64,000 nucleotides of DNA from Pseudoalteromonas sp. MM1 (lineage in GTDB: Bacteria; Pseudomonadota; Gammaproteobacteria; Enterobacterales; Alteromonadaceae): contig NZ_AP027922.1 in assembly GCF_030296835.1 (NCBI RefSeq), positions 62,001 through 126,000 on the forward strand, given 5' to 3'. A program made the position numbers and the translations under genes. Below are positions 43,220-53,590 of this stretch, piece after piece. The stretch's first letter is position 1; each line of letters starts with the position of its first letter. The notes beneath the pieces are model-generated. The model did no database searches and was not told the DNA's origin. It saw only the letters and a program-made list of their open reading frames with translations.

Positions 43220-43247
43220 TGCTCTGCGCTAATCATGCCACAGAGCA
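43220..43247 (-). other. Intercistronic hairpin between lysA and dapF
   Basis: TGCTCTG (43220-43226) pairs with CAGAGCA (43241-43247). No T run follows, so it is more likely an mRNA processing or stability element inside the operon than a terminator. Confidence 0.35.
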
Positions 43248-43265
43248 GCGCCTTAACAAAAACGT

Positions 43266-44519
43266 TTATGGTAAAATTTTCTCACCTTGATAAAGGCTCT
43301 CGATGGTTTCGCGTTGGCGAATAAGGTGGTGTTGCTCACCATCTACCATTATTTCGGCCACGCGTGGACGAGAGTTGTAGTTTGAACTCATTGTAAAACC
43401 ATAGGCACCGGCACTTCGCTGCGCCAATAAGTCACCTTGTTTAAGGGCTAGTTCACGGTCTTTTCCTAAAAAGTCGCCGGTTTCACACACAGGTCCTACA
43501 ATATCAAAGTTATGAGCTGGGGTGTCATCATCGCGCACCGATACCGGAATAATTTTTTGCCATGCTTGATAAAGCGAAGGGCGAAGCATGTCGTTCATCC
43601 CCGCATCGACAATGGCAAAAAATTTATCTTGGTTTTGCTTAATAAACTCAACCTGCGTTACTAAAATGCCAGCGTTAGCGGCTATCGCGCGCCCAGGCTC
43701 AAAAATAAGTTCAAGGTGTTTGTAATTGGCTAGGCGCTCGGTAACTTGCGCAGCATATTCACTTGGGTGAGGCGGCTGTTCATCATTGTAAGGAACGCCT
43801 AACCCACCGCCAATATCTAAATGAGTAAGCTCAATACCATTTGCTTTAAGCTCATCTATTAATGCCATTAGTTTATCAAGTGCTTCTAAAAAAGGTTTAA
43901 CCTCAGTTAATTGCGAGCCTATGTGGCAATCTACGCCTGTTACTTTTAGGCCAGGTAAAGACGCCGCATGCTGATAAACGCTCACAGCTGTTTGAATATC
44001 GATACCAAACTTGTTTTCTTTTAAACCGGTAGAAATATACGGGTGTGTTTTGGCATCTATATCAGGGTTTACACGAATAGAAATAGGGGCTTCTAAATTT
44101 AACTCGCACGCCACCTCTGATATACGCTCAAGCTCTGAGGCCGACTCAACGTTAAAACATTTAATACCTAGTTTTAGTGCATACGCAATTTCGTCAGCGG
44201 TTTTAGCTACACCTGAAAACACCACTTTACTGGCATCACCGCCGGCTTTTATTACACGTGCCAGCTCGCCTTTAGATACTATGTCAAACCCTGAACCTAA
44301 ACGCGCTAATATATTTAATACTGCAATATTAGAATTGGCTTTAACTGCGTAGCAAACCAAGCTTTTATGATTTTTAGTGGCATTTGCAAAGGCTAAATAA
44401 TGGCGCTCAAACGTAGCGCGCGAGTACACATAACAGGGCGTACCATAGTGCTGAGCAATCGTCGCAATACTGACATCTTCGGCAAATAATTGATTGTTTT
44501 GATAGTTAAAATAATCCAT
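43266..44519 (-). CDS. lysA: Diaminopimelate decarboxylase
   Basis: A 417-residue PLP enzyme making lysine from meso-diaminopimelate. PLP lysine in CYAVKANSNIAVL, GVDCHIGSQL and the active-site Cys in GPVCETGDFLGKDREL are present, as is the C-terminal YNSRPRVAEIMVDG. The start codon follows the lptM stop codon with no gap. Confidence 0.97.
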   Translation of the reverse strand: MDYFNYQNNQLFAEDVSIATIAQHYGTPCYVYSRATFERHYLAFANATKNHKSLVCYAVKANSNIAVLNILARLGSGFDIVSKGELARVIKAGGDASKVVFSGVAKTADEIAYALKLGIKCFNVESASELERISEVACELNLEAPISIRVNPDIDAKTHPYISTGLKENKFGIDIQTAVSVYQHAASLPGLKVTGVDCHIGSQLTEVKPFLEALDKLMALIDELKANGIELTHLDIGGGLGVPYNDEQPPHPSEYAAQVTERLANYKHLELIFEPGRAIAANAGILVTQVEFIKQNQDKFFAIVDAGMNDMLRPSLYQAWQKIIPVSVRDDDTPAHNFDIVGPVCETGDFLGKDRELALKQGDLLAQRSAGAYGFTMSSNYNSRPRVAEIMVDGEQHHLIRQRETIESLYQGEKILP

Positions 44520-44714
44520 TTATTGCTCCTGAGTTTGTTGCGAGTTATTTTGCTCTGAACTAGTTACTGGTTTAACAGTTTCTTGAGGTTGATTTTGATC
44601 AACTTGTTGCTCTGGTAAATACAAAGGCCCGCTTTGGCCGCAGCCAGCTAATGCACTTAGCAGTAAAGTACTTATAAATAGTCGTTTTAATTGTAAGGTA
44701 TGTGTCGCTTTCAT
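44520..44714 (-). CDS. lptM: LPS-assembly lipoprotein LptM (YifL)
   Basis: A 64-residue lipoprotein with lipobox LAGC and the family core CGQSGPLYLPE, followed by a Gln-rich tail. LptM binds and helps mature the LptD/LptE outer-membrane LPS translocon. Its place directly before lysA is conserved in gammaproteobacteria. First gene of the minus-strand run; a TTAGAT...TATAAA pair with 18-bp spacing lies upstream in the divergent region. Confidence 0.9.
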   Translation of the reverse strand: MKATHTLQLKRLFISTLLLSALAGCGQSGPLYLPEQQVDQNQPQETVKPVTSSEQNNSQQTQEQ

Positions 44715-44862
44715 TAGATTAATACGGTTGCTGGCTTTATAATCGCAGAGTAACAGAATATCTAAAAAATGCAGCTATTCGCGGATGATTTTATTCCTGT
44801 TACACTAGCTGTATATAAACCGTACCCAATATTACGCAGCTCGCCTGCAAAGGAAAGTTACA

Positions 44863-45186
44863 ATGACCGAAAGTGAATATCACCAATTAGCCGAAGCGCT
44901 TATGTACACAATTGAAGAGCAAGTTGATGATTGTGAAGCAGATTTAGATTACGAGTCGGCTGAGGGTATTTTAGAAATAATTTTCCCAGATAAAAGTAAA
45001 ATTGTAATTAATAAACAAGCGCCTTTGCATCAGGTATGGGTTGCGACTAAATTTAATGGTCACCATTTTGAGATGCGTGACGGCCAATGGATTGATAATC
45101 GCTCGGGCGCAGAGTTTTGGGAGTTTATGAATCAAGCATCTACTCGCCAAGCTGGCCAGGAAATTAAGTGGCAATCATCACTATGA
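44863..45186 (+). CDS. cyaY: Frataxin homologue CyaY
   Basis: A 107-residue iron-binding protein that regulates Fe-S cluster assembly on IscS/IscU. The acidic first helix ([27 protein letters not shown]) and the sheet with [24 protein letters not shown] are those of frataxin. GGAAAG precedes the ATG. Divergent from lptM; its stop overlaps the esterase ATG. Confidence 0.96.
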   Translation: MTESEYHQLAEALMYTIEEQVDDCEADLDYESAEGILEIIFPDKSKIVINKQAPLHQVWVATKFNGHHFEMRDGQWIDNRSGAEFWEFMNQASTRQAGQEIKWQSSL

Positions 45187-45839
45187 GTTTAGCATTTGTA
45201 GAATACCCAGCGCAGGGTGAGCACAAAGCCACTGTTATCTGGTTACATGGTTTAGGTGATTCAGGTGATGGTTTTGCCCCTGTTGCACCGCAACTTAATT
45301 TACCCAGTGAGCTTGGTATACGCTTTGTTTTTCCGCATGCACCTATTCAACCGGTCACCATAAATGGTGGCATGGAAATGCGCTCGTGGTACGACATTAA
45401 ATCTATAGAACTAGATAAACGTGCCGATGAACAAGGCGTGAGAGATTCAGCCGAAAAAGTGCAAGCTCTGATCAATCAAGAAATTGAAAGTGGCATACCT
45501 GCCAACAAAATTATTTTGGCGGGCTTTTCGCAAGGGGGCGTGGTGTCTTTACATTTAGCGCCGCGATTTGAGTATAAACTTGCAGGTGTTATGGCGCTGT
45601 CTACTTATATGTGTGTGCCTGAAAAGCTAACGCAAGAAGCTAAGCATACTGATTTAAATGTATTTATGGCGCATGGTAGCCAAGACAATGTAGTGCCGCA
45701 TAGCGCGGGTAGAAGTGCGTTTGAAGTATTAACAGCACATAACATGGATGTAAGCTGGCAAGAATACCCTATGGCTCATCAGGTTTGCGCAGAAGAACTG
45801 CAAGCTATTCGCCAATGGTTAATTGCCCGTTTAAGCTAA
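45183..45839 (+). CDS. Carboxylesterase / acyl-protein thioesterase-like hydrolase
   Basis: A 218-residue alpha/beta hydrolase of the phospholipase/carboxylesterase group: [12 protein letters not shown], nucleophile Ser in [15 protein letters not shown], Asp in HGSQDNVVP and His in PMAHQVC. The ATG at 45183 overlaps the cyaY stop (ATGA), so I prefer it to an ATG at 45168. The physiological substrate is unknown; relatives hydrolyse short acyl esters or thioesters. Confidence 0.92.
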   Translation: MSLAFVEYPAQGEHKATVIWLHGLGDSGDGFAPVAPQLNLPSELGIRFVFPHAPIQPVTINGGMEMRSWYDIKSIELDKRADEQGVRDSAEKVQALINQEIESGIPANKIILAGFSQGGVVSLHLAPRFEYKLAGVMALSTYMCVPEKLTQEAKHTDLNVFMAHGSQDNVVPHSAGRSAFEVLTAHNMDVSWQEYPMAHQVCAEELQAIRQWLIARLS

Positions 45840-45860
45840 TTTGGAGCCGCTGAGGTCAAT

Positions 45861-46805
45861 ATGAGTCAAAAAATAGTTATTAAAGCAAATGTAAAACGCG
45901 AACCGCAAAATAGTGTACCTAATGTAAGCTACGAGTGGCATTGGCGTCGTATTGTGAGTGTTTCTATGTTGGTAGCAATGACCTCGGCAGCGGTTGTGTA
46001 TGGCTTAACTAGCTCGGTAAGTGCCGAGCAGGGCGAGCAACCTAATGAGCCATCGCCATATTCACACTTAAACGACAGCACGGCAGATAATGCTGAGCCT
46101 GCTGTAAATGTAAATGATGAGCGAGCGCACCCAAACGAACCTACATTAGCGAATGATACAGCAGATGTCGCACCAGCAATGCTTGAGAATGAAAGCGCTA
46201 GTAATGATACGTTATTAGTGCAAAGCAATCATGAGCAAACAGATATAGAGCCAATTGCTAACGTTCAAAGCAATCAGGCTTCTGTTATTGAGCAGTCAAA
46301 CACCGAACTCGATGAGCCTGTAGCTAATCAGTCACTTAATAGTGCGCAGTTAAATGCGTCACCCAGCGAACTGCTCACAGATATTGAAAACGAAGACGGC
46401 TCACTAACAAGCAGTGAAGGTTTTTCATCTACTGCGCATATTGCAAGCGTTGCGCTTGGCGCACAGATTGATACAAGCAAAATTAGCCGAGCAGTGCTTA
46501 CTCGCAAAGTCAGTAAGCGCGAGCCCACCAATGTATTTGCTGCAGATATCCGCTTAAATCAGTTTGAAGAGGCACTTTCGTTTTTTAGTGAGCTTAAAAA
46601 CCTACAAGGCCAACAAGTAAAGCATGTATGGTCTTATGAGGGCGAAACCATGGCGGAAATTTCGCTTAATGTTACCTCGCCGCGCTACAGAACGTACTCC
46701 ACCAAAAATATTATGAATACACAAACAGGCCATTGGCGTGTGGATGTTGTTGATGAGCAAGGTAATTTAATTGCTCAAAAAGAATTTAGAATTTTAGCTA
46801 ATTAA
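45861..46805 (+). CDS. DUF2914-domain single-pass membrane protein
   Basis: A 314-residue protein with a short cytoplasmic part, one membrane helix (about 31-50), a long low-complexity linker rich in Asn, Glu, Ala and Ser (about 55-190), and a C-terminal DUF2914 domain (about 225-314) ending [23 protein letters not shown]2914 is of unknown function. The domain probably lies in the periplasm. It sits between the esterase and hemC on the same strand. Confidence 0.87.
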   Translation: MSQKIVIKANVKREPQNSVPNVSYEWHWRRIVSVSMLVAMTSAAVVYGLTSSVSAEQGEQPNEPSPYSHLNDSTADNAEPAVNVNDERAHPNEPTLANDTADVAPAMLENESASNDTLLVQSNHEQTDIEPIANVQSNQASVIEQSNTELDEPVANQSLNSAQLNASPSELLTDIENEDGSLTSSEGFSSTAHIASVALGAQIDTSKISRAVLTRKVSKREPTNVFAADIRLNQFEEALSFFSELKNLQGQQVKHVWSYEGETMAEISLNVTSPRYRTYSTKNIMNTQTGHWRVDVVDEQGNLIAQKEFRILAN

Positions 46806-46840
46806 GCTTAGCTATTAGCTGTAACTATTTGGATACCCCT

Positions 46841-47779
46841 ATGACAGAAAAAACAAAGTTAGTACGCATAGCAACCCGTAAAAGTGCCTTGGCGCTTTGG
46901 CAGGCTGAATTTGTAAAAGCACAGCTTGAGCATTTTCATGCTGATGTACGCGTAGAATTAGTCCCTATGTCTACTCAAGGGGATATTATTTTAGATACAC
47001 CGCTTGCTAAAATTGGTGGTAAAGGCTTGTTTGTTAAAGAGCTTGAGCAAGCAATGTTAGATGGCCGCGCGGATATTGCAGTGCATTCAATGAAAGATGT
47101 ACCCGTAGAATTTCCAGAAGGCTTAGCACTGCACACAATTTGTGAACGTGAAGACCCACGCGATGCATTTGTATCAAATAACTATGCCAATTTAAGCGAA
47201 CTACCAAAAGGCGCTGTTGTAGGTACTTCTAGCCTTCGTCGTCAGTGTCAAATTAGAGCTTTGCGCCCTGATTTAGAAATTAAAGATTTACGTGGTAACG
47301 TTAATACCCGTTTAGCTAAGCTAGATGATGGCCAGTACGATGCAATTATTTTAGCCGCAGCCGGGCTGCTACGCTTAAAAATGGACGATCGTATTGCTGA
47401 TTATATTGAGCCAGAGGTATCGCTACCTGCTAACGGCCAAGGTGCTGTGGGCATTGAGTGTCGTATTGACGATGAAGTAACAAAAGCCTTACTGGCTCCG
47501 CTTGAGCATACCCAAACACGCATTCGTGTAAATGCAGAGCGTGCTATGAATCGCCATTTAGAAGGTGGCTGCCAAGTACCAATTGGTGCCTACGCGTTAG
47601 TTAATGGCGAGCAAGTGCATTTACGCGGCTTAGTGGGCGCGGTAGATGGTAGTGAAATTTTACATGACGAAGTAACCGGTCATATAAATGATGCAGAAGC
47701 GATTGGTGTTGAGCTTGCCAAAAAATTATTAGCACAAGGCGCCGACAAAATATTAGCAGAAGTATATAGAGACGCATAA
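46841..47779 (+). CDS. hemC: Hydroxymethylbilane synthase (porphobilinogen deaminase)
   Basis: A 312-residue heme-pathway enzyme that joins four porphobilinogens. Signature parts: [43 protein letters not shown], and the dipyrromethane cofactor cysteine in [14 protein letters not shown] chose the ATG at 46841 (TTTGGA upstream) over a TTG at 46829. The stop directly adjoins the hemD start with no gap. Confidence 0.96.
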   Translation: MTEKTKLVRIATRKSALALWQAEFVKAQLEHFHADVRVELVPMSTQGDIILDTPLAKIGGKGLFVKELEQAMLDGRADIAVHSMKDVPVEFPEGLALHTICEREDPRDAFVSNNYANLSELPKGAVVGTSSLRRQCQIRALRPDLEIKDLRGNVNTRLAKLDDGQYDAIILAAAGLLRLKMDDRIADYIEPEVSLPANGQGAVGIECRIDDEVTKALLAPLEHTQTRIRVNAERAMNRHLEGGCQVPIGAYALVNGEQVHLRGLVGAVDGSEILHDEVTGHINDAEAIGVELAKKLLAQGADKILAEVYRDA

Positions 47780-49609
47780 ATGACACATATCCTGATAACT
47801 CGGCCCGAAGGAAAAGGCGCAGCCCTTGCTCAGGAACTTGAGCAAGCGGGTTATCAGGCGTCATTGTTTCCTGTTTTAAAAATATCCTACCTTACGCCTT
47901 CTACTACCGAGCTAAGCCCATTAATTAATGCAGATAAAATTATTTTTATCTCTCAAGATGCCGTTACTGCCCTTGCGCAATTAAAGCCAACAATAAATAC
48001 CAAAGCGCAATTTTACGCAGTAGGGCAGCAAACTGCAGATACTATTTACGCATTATTTGGTGTGCGGGCAGCAGTGCCTAAACAGTATGATTCAGAAGGG
48101 TTATTAGCGCTAAACTCGTTGGCTGAGGTTGATGGCAGCAATATTGTATTAGTGAAAGGCCAAGCTGGGCGGCCAGATATTGCCAAAACACTTAAAGCGC
48201 GTGGGGCATTTTTAAATAACTGTGTGGTATACAAACGCGAGCAAATAAGCGCTGAAAAAGCCAACTGGACAGACCACTGGCAAAGCCTGAAAGTACAAGG
48301 TATAGTCATAACCAGTAATGCAGCAGTTGATGCAATATTTAATAACCTGACTGAACAACAGTTACAGTGGTTACAACAGTGCCGATTTTATGTTGCTAGC
48401 GAGCGTATAGCCGCTTATTTACAACAGCAACAGGTAAGTTCGGCTAATATACACATTGCCGCAGGGGCAAGCGATACTGCTATGTTTTCCTGCATAAAAC
48501 AGCAAGGTAGCAAGATGAGCGAACAGTCAAAGCCAGTAACGGCAGATAATAAAACCTCAGCAAAGCCAACAATGTCTTCAGATAAAAAAGCAGCTGAAAA
48601 AGCACCAAGTGTGACGAATAATAAGCAAAAAATAAGTAAAGTGGCAGTCCTCGCGCTGATCATCTCGCTTACTGTAGCGTGCGGTGTGGGGTATGAGTTT
48701 TACCAAAAACTCAATGCAGGTAAAGCCCAAAATGTAGCTGTTAATGAACTAAAAGAAGAAAACGCGTTATTGTCACAAGAGTTACAGGCGCTCAAGTCGG
48801 CGCAGTCTAATCTTCAGCAAGCATTGTTCAACAGTGAACAAAAAGTGGCAGCTGCGCTTAATGAAAGTGCACAGAACAACCAGCAACAATTAAAAGCAGC
48901 ATTGCAGCAAGCTCAGCAGCAAGGCGCTTCGCTAAACCCGCAAGAAGTAACCAGCTTACAGCGTATGGCTGAGTTTAAACTGTGGGCTGAAAAAGATTAC
49001 CAAGGTGCCAGCGCTGTACTTAAACGCTTAGATGCATTATTGAGTGAGCACCCAGGTACTGTAGCTGTTCGCCAAGCGATAACACAAGACATTCAAACGT
49101 TAGATAGCTTAAAGCCTATTCCAACAGAAGCTATTTATCTAAAGCTTAATAGCATTTTAGCAAATATAGACAACTTAGCTTTTAATGCGGTAAATATTCC
49201 TGAAGAAGCTACAAAAGTTGACGAAAATGCATTAAGCGAAGATGTGAATGACTGGCAACAAAACCTTAGCAATAGTTGGAATAAACTAGTTGATAGCTTT
49301 ATCACTATTCGTCATCACGAAGGGATTGCTATAGAGCCACTGTTAACCGAGCAGGAGCGCCATTTAATAAATCAGCGTATTAAATTAAATGTGACGCAAG
49401 CTCAAGATGCACTAATGAGTAAACAAGCGAGCATTTATTTTAGTGCCATCAGTGAGGCAAAGCGTCTTGTTAATGAGTACTTTAAACAAGATGACGAGGC
49501 GACAAAAGTGGTTATAAACGCACTAACTAGCCTAGAAAAAGAGCCATTAAACTTTAATCCTGAAGTCAACTTACAAAGTACGCAGCAGGTTAAGGAGTGG
49601 GCGCAATGA
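47780..49609 (+). CDS. hemD: HemD (uroporphyrinogen-III synthase) fused to HemX
   Basis: A 609-residue fusion. Residues 1-240 are uroporphyrinogen-III synthase (ILITRPEGKGAALAQELEQAG, FISQDAV, VGQQTADT, ITSNAAVDA), which closes hydroxymethylbilane to uroporphyrinogen III. From Met246 on it is HemX-like: Ala/Lys/Ser linker, one membrane helix (about 289-310), a coiled coil, then the helical DUF513 region. No stop separates the parts. A possible internal start remains: ATG at 48515 (Met246) with AAGG seven bases upstream. It overlaps hemY by four bases (ATGA). Confidence 0.9.
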   Translation: MTHILITRPEGKGAALAQELEQAGYQASLFPVLKISYLTPSTTELSPLINADKIIFISQDAVTALAQLKPTINTKAQFYAVGQQTADTIYALFGVRAAVPKQYDSEGLLALNSLAEVDGSNIVLVKGQAGRPDIAKTLKARGAFLNNCVVYKREQISAEKANWTDHWQSLKVQGIVITSNAAVDAIFNNLTEQQLQWLQQCRFYVASERIAAYLQQQQVSSANIHIAAGASDTAMFSCIKQQGSKMSEQSKPVTADNKTSAKPTMSSDKKAAEKAPSVTNNKQKISKVAVLALIISLTVACGVGYEFYQKLNAGKAQNVAVNELKEENALLSQELQALKSAQSNLQQALFNSEQKVAAALNESAQNNQQQLKAALQQAQQQGASLNPQEVTSLQRMAEFKLWAEKDYQGASAVLKRLDALLSEHPGTVAVRQAITQDIQTLDSLKPIPTEAIYLKLNSILANIDNLAFNAVNIPEEATKVDENALSEDVNDWQQNLSNSWNKLVDSFITIRHHEGIAIEPLLTEQERHLINQRIKLNVTQAQDALMSKQASIYFSAISEAKRLVNEYFKQDDEATKVVINALTSLEKEPLNFNPEVNLQSTQQVKEWAQ

Positions 49610-50715
49610 TAGGGCTTATAGTATTAATTGTTGCGATTGTTTTAGTTTTAGCGGTTACGCCATTTGTACTGGATGAAAAAGGCTATGTGCTGATCTCGTT
49701 TAACAACACCACGATTGAAGGCACCATTGTTTCGTTTTGTATTATGGCGGCAATTACCGTAGCTGTTTTATATTTAATTTATAAACTCGTGCGCTATTTA
49801 TTGTCTATTTATCATAATACAAAACATGGCTTTTTTGCGCGTAGCGAAGAGCGAAAGCAAGCAGCTATAGAGCAAGCCCTATGGAGTGCGATAAATGATG
49901 ATTACGAGCTTGTAGAGCAAACGTTATCAGGTAATAGTGTACCCAGTAAGTTTGAAGATATACGCTTAGCGCTATTAGCAAAAGCGGCGCTTGCTAATAA
50001 CCAAACCGACAAAGCACTAGAGCGTTTATTTGAAATTAGCCCAGAGCAGCAACTTAACGTTGCTAAACTTTGGATAGCCAGTGGCGATAGTAGCGCCATA
50101 GAATCGAAAATGCGTGCTAACGCAGATTCAAAAAAAGCGACACCACTTGAGCTTAAGTTATACGCCGAAATACTTGTACAGCAACAGCACTTTAGTGCGC
50201 TTGAAGACTTTTTACCGCGTTTACTTCGTAAAAAAGTCCTCAACGATACGCAGTGGACACAGCTGTTTAATGCCTATTTTAATGCACAAGCTAGCGATAA
50301 AATTACTGAAAAATATAAACAACTTCCTAAAAAGCTACAAGCTCATGCTAATACAGCTTATTTAATGCAAATGGCTAAAGTAGGCCAGTTAAGTGCGATT
50401 GAAAGTGACTTAATTAAAATGGTGAAATCTAATGAGCAACATACTCAGCTGGCCAATATATTAAGTAACGCTACCTCGGCAGAGGCTGTAAAGCTTCAAA
50501 CCAGTATTCAAGAGCGCCTGAAAAAAGATGATAAAAACAATGCATTACTACTCTCGCTTGCGTGTTTAGCTAATGCCCACGGCGATTATGAGTTAGCCGC
50601 AAAGGTTTTTGATAAAGCCTTGAATATTGAAAACAAAAAGCAATTTGCTCAGCAAGCTGCTGTTAGCTATAAAAATACCGCACAAGCCGATAAAGCGCTC
50701 GTATTGTATCAATAA
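49606..50715 (+). CDS. hemY: HemY-like membrane TPR protein
   Basis: A 369-residue protein with two N-terminal membrane helices (about 1-20 and 41-62), HemY_N region (GFFARSEERKQAAIEQALWSA) and a C-terminal TPR-like helical part. HemX and HemY help assemble or support late heme synthesis in proteobacteria; precise role not settled. It is somewhat shorter at the C-terminus than the usual 390-400 residues. The ATG overlaps the hemD-hemX stop. Confidence 0.92.
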   Translation: MIGLIVLIVAIVLVLAVTPFVLDEKGYVLISFNNTTIEGTIVSFCIMAAITVAVLYLIYKLVRYLLSIYHNTKHGFFARSEERKQAAIEQALWSAINDDYELVEQTLSGNSVPSKFEDIRLALLAKAALANNQTDKALERLFEISPEQQLNVAKLWIASGDSSAIESKMRANADSKKATPLELKLYAEILVQQQHFSALEDFLPRLLRKKVLNDTQWTQLFNAYFNAQASDKITEKYKQLPKKLQAHANTAYLMQMAKVGQLSAIESDLIKMVKSNEQHTQLANILSNATSAEAVKLQTSIQERLKKDDKNNALLLSLACLANAHGDYELAAKVFDKALNIENKKQFAQQAAVSYKNTAQADKALVLYQ

Positions 50716-50761
50716 AGGCTACACTTATACTTTTGCAGCTTTGATATTCGGGAGCATTGGG

Positions 50762-53452
50762 TTGAAACACTTTTTCATTGTCACTGTAAGTTTAGCGTGC
50801 GCTTACTTTTTTACCGGATATTTCAGTAATTTACTATTAGCAATAGATGGCTATGCAGTGGCTGTGTGGCCGCCCTCAGGGATTGCGCTTGCTGGCTTTT
50901 TAATTTGGGGCAGAAAGAGCTTACTAGGTATTGTTTTAGGGGCTTTTTTTACTAACCTCATTCATTTAGAAAGCGTCTCAGCGATATTTCAGTTAAGTGT
51001 ATTTATGCATGCTGCGGCTGTTACCTTTGCCTCTACTATACAAGCTTGGGTTGGTAGCCTGTTGGTCACTAAAGTGATTAAAGCGCCCCTTGATTTATCT
51101 TCTTTAAAACACTGTATTCAAAGCTTAGTTGTTGCAGGCCCATTATGCTGCGTTATAGCTGCAGGTGTAGGCACCAGCTTATTAATTTTTAATGGCGTTA
51201 TTGTATCTCAAGCCGGTTGGGATACGTTTATAGCATGGTGGATAGGTGACAGTATTGGGGTGCTTGTTTTTACACCGCTTATGCTAGCGGCATTTAACTA
51301 TTCACAGATAAATTATCGCCTACAAGTTATACTGCCCTCACTGTTAATTTATATGGTTATTAGTATTAGCTTTTATGGTGCGGCCAGTGTAAAAAAAGAA
51401 AAAAACATCCAAAAAGAAGAGTTGAAAATATCAGCCACACAAGATGCCATCAACAATAAAATTAACGAAATAACAGCACATCTTGCTTTACTGGCTACCT
51501 TTTTTTCTAGTAGTGATGATGTGAGTTTTACTGAATTTAAGCAGTTTACTTCTAAGCAGCTTAGTTATAGCGAAGAAATTTTAGCATTTGAGTGGGTGCC
51601 CTACCTACCTAGTGAAAACCTAGCTCAGTATATAGAAGCTAATAGCAAAACAGAGCTGGCTCAATATAGCTTAAAAGAAAGAGCAAAAGATGGCAGTTGG
51701 CAGGCCGCCCCCCTACGAGATTTTTATTACCCCGTGCAATATGCATATCCTTTATCGGGAAATGAAGATGTAATTGGCTTTGATCTTGCCTCCAATGAGG
51801 TTAGGCGTTCTGCGTTAATAAAAGCGAAGGTGTTAAATGAGTTGGTGATCAGTGAACCAATAAATTTAGTACAAAACGAAGCTGAGCGCGGCGTGCTGTT
51901 TTTTCATCCGGTGTTTGGCAACAATATTACAGAAGATGATTTTAAAGGTTTTGTAGTAGCGGTTGTGAGCTTAGAGAGGCTATCAAACGCGGTGTTATTT
52001 GAGCAAAACAACCGTGTTGCGGTGAGCTTTACAGACACCACGACAGAAAATAATGCCCAGCCTATTTTTATTGCCGATCATCAGCAACTATTGCCGTTAA
52101 AAGACTATAAATTATTGGTTGGTAAGCGGGTATGGCAGGTGGAGCTACACCAGTCAATGCAGCGCGAGTCATGGTTAGTTTATTGGCTTGCGCAAATAGC
52201 CGGTATGTTATTTGTTTGGCTGCTTATTACCTTTTTAATATCGGTAACGGGTACCAATATTCGTATACGTGAGCAGGTAGCAAAACAAACTAAAATTTTA
52301 CGCTTAGAAAAGCAAAAGGCCGATGAAGCCAATGAAATAAAAAGCCAGTTTTTAGCAAATATGAGCCACGAAGTTCGCACCCCTATTAATGGCATTAAAG
52401 GGCTGCATTATTTAGCCCTACAGCAAAACGATTGGCAGCAGGCACGCAGTTATATTGAGCAAGCCGATGGCGCACTTGGCGTATTGCTTAGAGTGTTAAA
52501 TGACGTGCTTGATTTTTCTAAAATGGAAGCCGGCAAACTTGATTTAATTCAAGAGGCAATTGATGTAGGCACACTCAGTGAAGAAGTGGCCAATTTACTG
52601 CAGTTTGACATTGAAGCCAAGTCACTTGAATTTATGCTTGATTACGATAAATCAAGTAACTTGGTCATCAACACCGACCCTATACGTTTAAAACAAGTTT
52701 TGCTAAACCTAATCAATAATGCCATTAAGTTTACAGCCAAAGGCAGCATCACACTTAAGGTGTGGCAGTCTAAAAAAATGACTTACTTTAGCGTTAACGA
52801 TACCGGTATTGGTATTAGTAAAGAGGCGCAAAAACAGCTCTTTAAACCGTTTGCACAGGCCGATAGTTCTACCTCGCGACAATATGGCGGCACCGGGTTA
52901 GGTTTAAGTATATGTAAAAAGCTTGTGGAGTTGATGGGTGGAGAAATTGATTTAATAAGCCACGAAGGGCATGGCTCTACGTTTACCTTTAGCTTACCAA
53001 TTTATTCGCCGCTACCAAAGGCTGAGCAAATAAAGCAACAATATGATGAAATAGATGTTAGTGCGCTTTCTTTTGCAGATTATAAATTATTACTTGTTGA
53101 AGATAACCCATTAAATCAGCACGTCGCGAGCGCTATTTTAAAAACCAAAGGGTGCGTTGCAGATATTGCCAATGATGGCTTTGAGGCGATTGAAAAACTG
53201 ACTGAGAATACCTACGACATTGTGCTTATGGATATACAAATGCCTAAAATGGATGGCCTTGAAGCTACTCGAGTTATTCGTAATGAGCTTGGTTTGTTTG
53301 ACCTACCTATCATTGGCTTATCTGCTAATGCTCACGATGACGATGTTAAAAAAGCAGTTGCCAGCGGTATGGATAACTATATTACTAAACCCATTGAAGC
53401 AAATACCTTATTTAAAACACTCTGGCATCACTTAGCTCATCAAAATAAGTGA
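50762..53452 (+). CDS. MASE1-CHASE hybrid sensor histidine kinase
   Basis: An 896-residue hybrid kinase. MASE1 membrane domain (about 1-250; GYAVAVWPPSGIALAGFL), CHASE domain (about 270-460; EFEWVPYL-like ILAFEWVPYL), a further helix, HisKA with His536 in MSHEVRTPINGIKG, HATPase (DTGIGI, GTGLGLSICKKLVELMGG) and one receiver with Asp824 in LMDIQMPKMDG. I chose a TTG start at 50762 with GGGAG seven bases upstream; an ATG at 50627 lies within hemY and would add 45 residues that do not match MASE1. It follows hemY by 46 bp and may be in the same transcript. Ligand unknown. Confidence 0.88.
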   Translation: MKHFFIVTVSLACAYFFTGYFSNLLLAIDGYAVAVWPPSGIALAGFLIWGRKSLLGIVLGAFFTNLIHLESVSAIFQLSVFMHAAAVTFASTIQAWVGSLLVTKVIKAPLDLSSLKHCIQSLVVAGPLCCVIAAGVGTSLLIFNGVIVSQAGWDTFIAWWIGDSIGVLVFTPLMLAAFNYSQINYRLQVILPSLLIYMVISISFYGAASVKKEKNIQKEELKISATQDAINNKINEITAHLALLATFFSSSDDVSFTEFKQFTSKQLSYSEEILAFEWVPYLPSENLAQYIEANSKTELAQYSLKERAKDGSWQAAPLRDFYYPVQYAYPLSGNEDVIGFDLASNEVRRSALIKAKVLNELVISEPINLVQNEAERGVLFFHPVFGNNITEDDFKGFVVAVVSLERLSNAVLFEQNNRVAVSFTDTTTENNAQPIFIADHQQLLPLKDYKLLVGKRVWQVELHQSMQRESWLVYWLAQIAGMLFVWLLITFLISVTGTNIRIREQVAKQTKILRLEKQKADEANEIKSQFLANMSHEVRTPINGIKGLHYLALQQNDWQQARSYIEQADGALGVLLRVLNDVLDFSKMEAGKLDLIQEAIDVGTLSEEVANLLQFDIEAKSLEFMLDYDKSSNLVINTDPIRLKQVLLNLINNAIKFTAKGSITLKVWQSKKMTYFSVNDTGIGISKEAQKQLFKPFAQADSSTSRQYGGTGLGLSICKKLVELMGGEIDLISHEGHGSTFTFSLPIYSPLPKAEQIKQQYDEIDVSALSFADYKLLLVEDNPLNQHVASAILKTKGCVADIANDGFEAIEKLTENTYDIVLMDIQMPKMDGLEATRVIRNELGLFDLPIIGLSANAHDDDVKKAVASGMDNYITKPIEANTLFKTLWHHLAHQNK

Positions 53453-53476
53453 ACAAAACCCTAACTTTGTTCACTT
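53447..53476 (+). terminator. Intrinsic terminator after MASE1 kinase
   Basis: AAGTGAACAAA (53447-53457) and TTTGTTCACTT (53466-53476) pair over 11 bp, followed by TTT. The stop codon of the kinase lies in the stem. Confidence 0.85.
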
Positions 53477-53590
53477 TTTGAGTAAAAAGCAGACATATGA
53501 CCGCTAATATTTACTTTAACTGCTCTACACTTGAAAAATAACTGTACCTGCGTATCATGCGCGCAATTTTAACCTAACCGAGTCGCTATT

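Noticed and set aside
44011..44352. 113-codon plus-strand frame inside lysA
   Set aside because: Antisense to conserved decarboxylase sequence, with no independent evidence.
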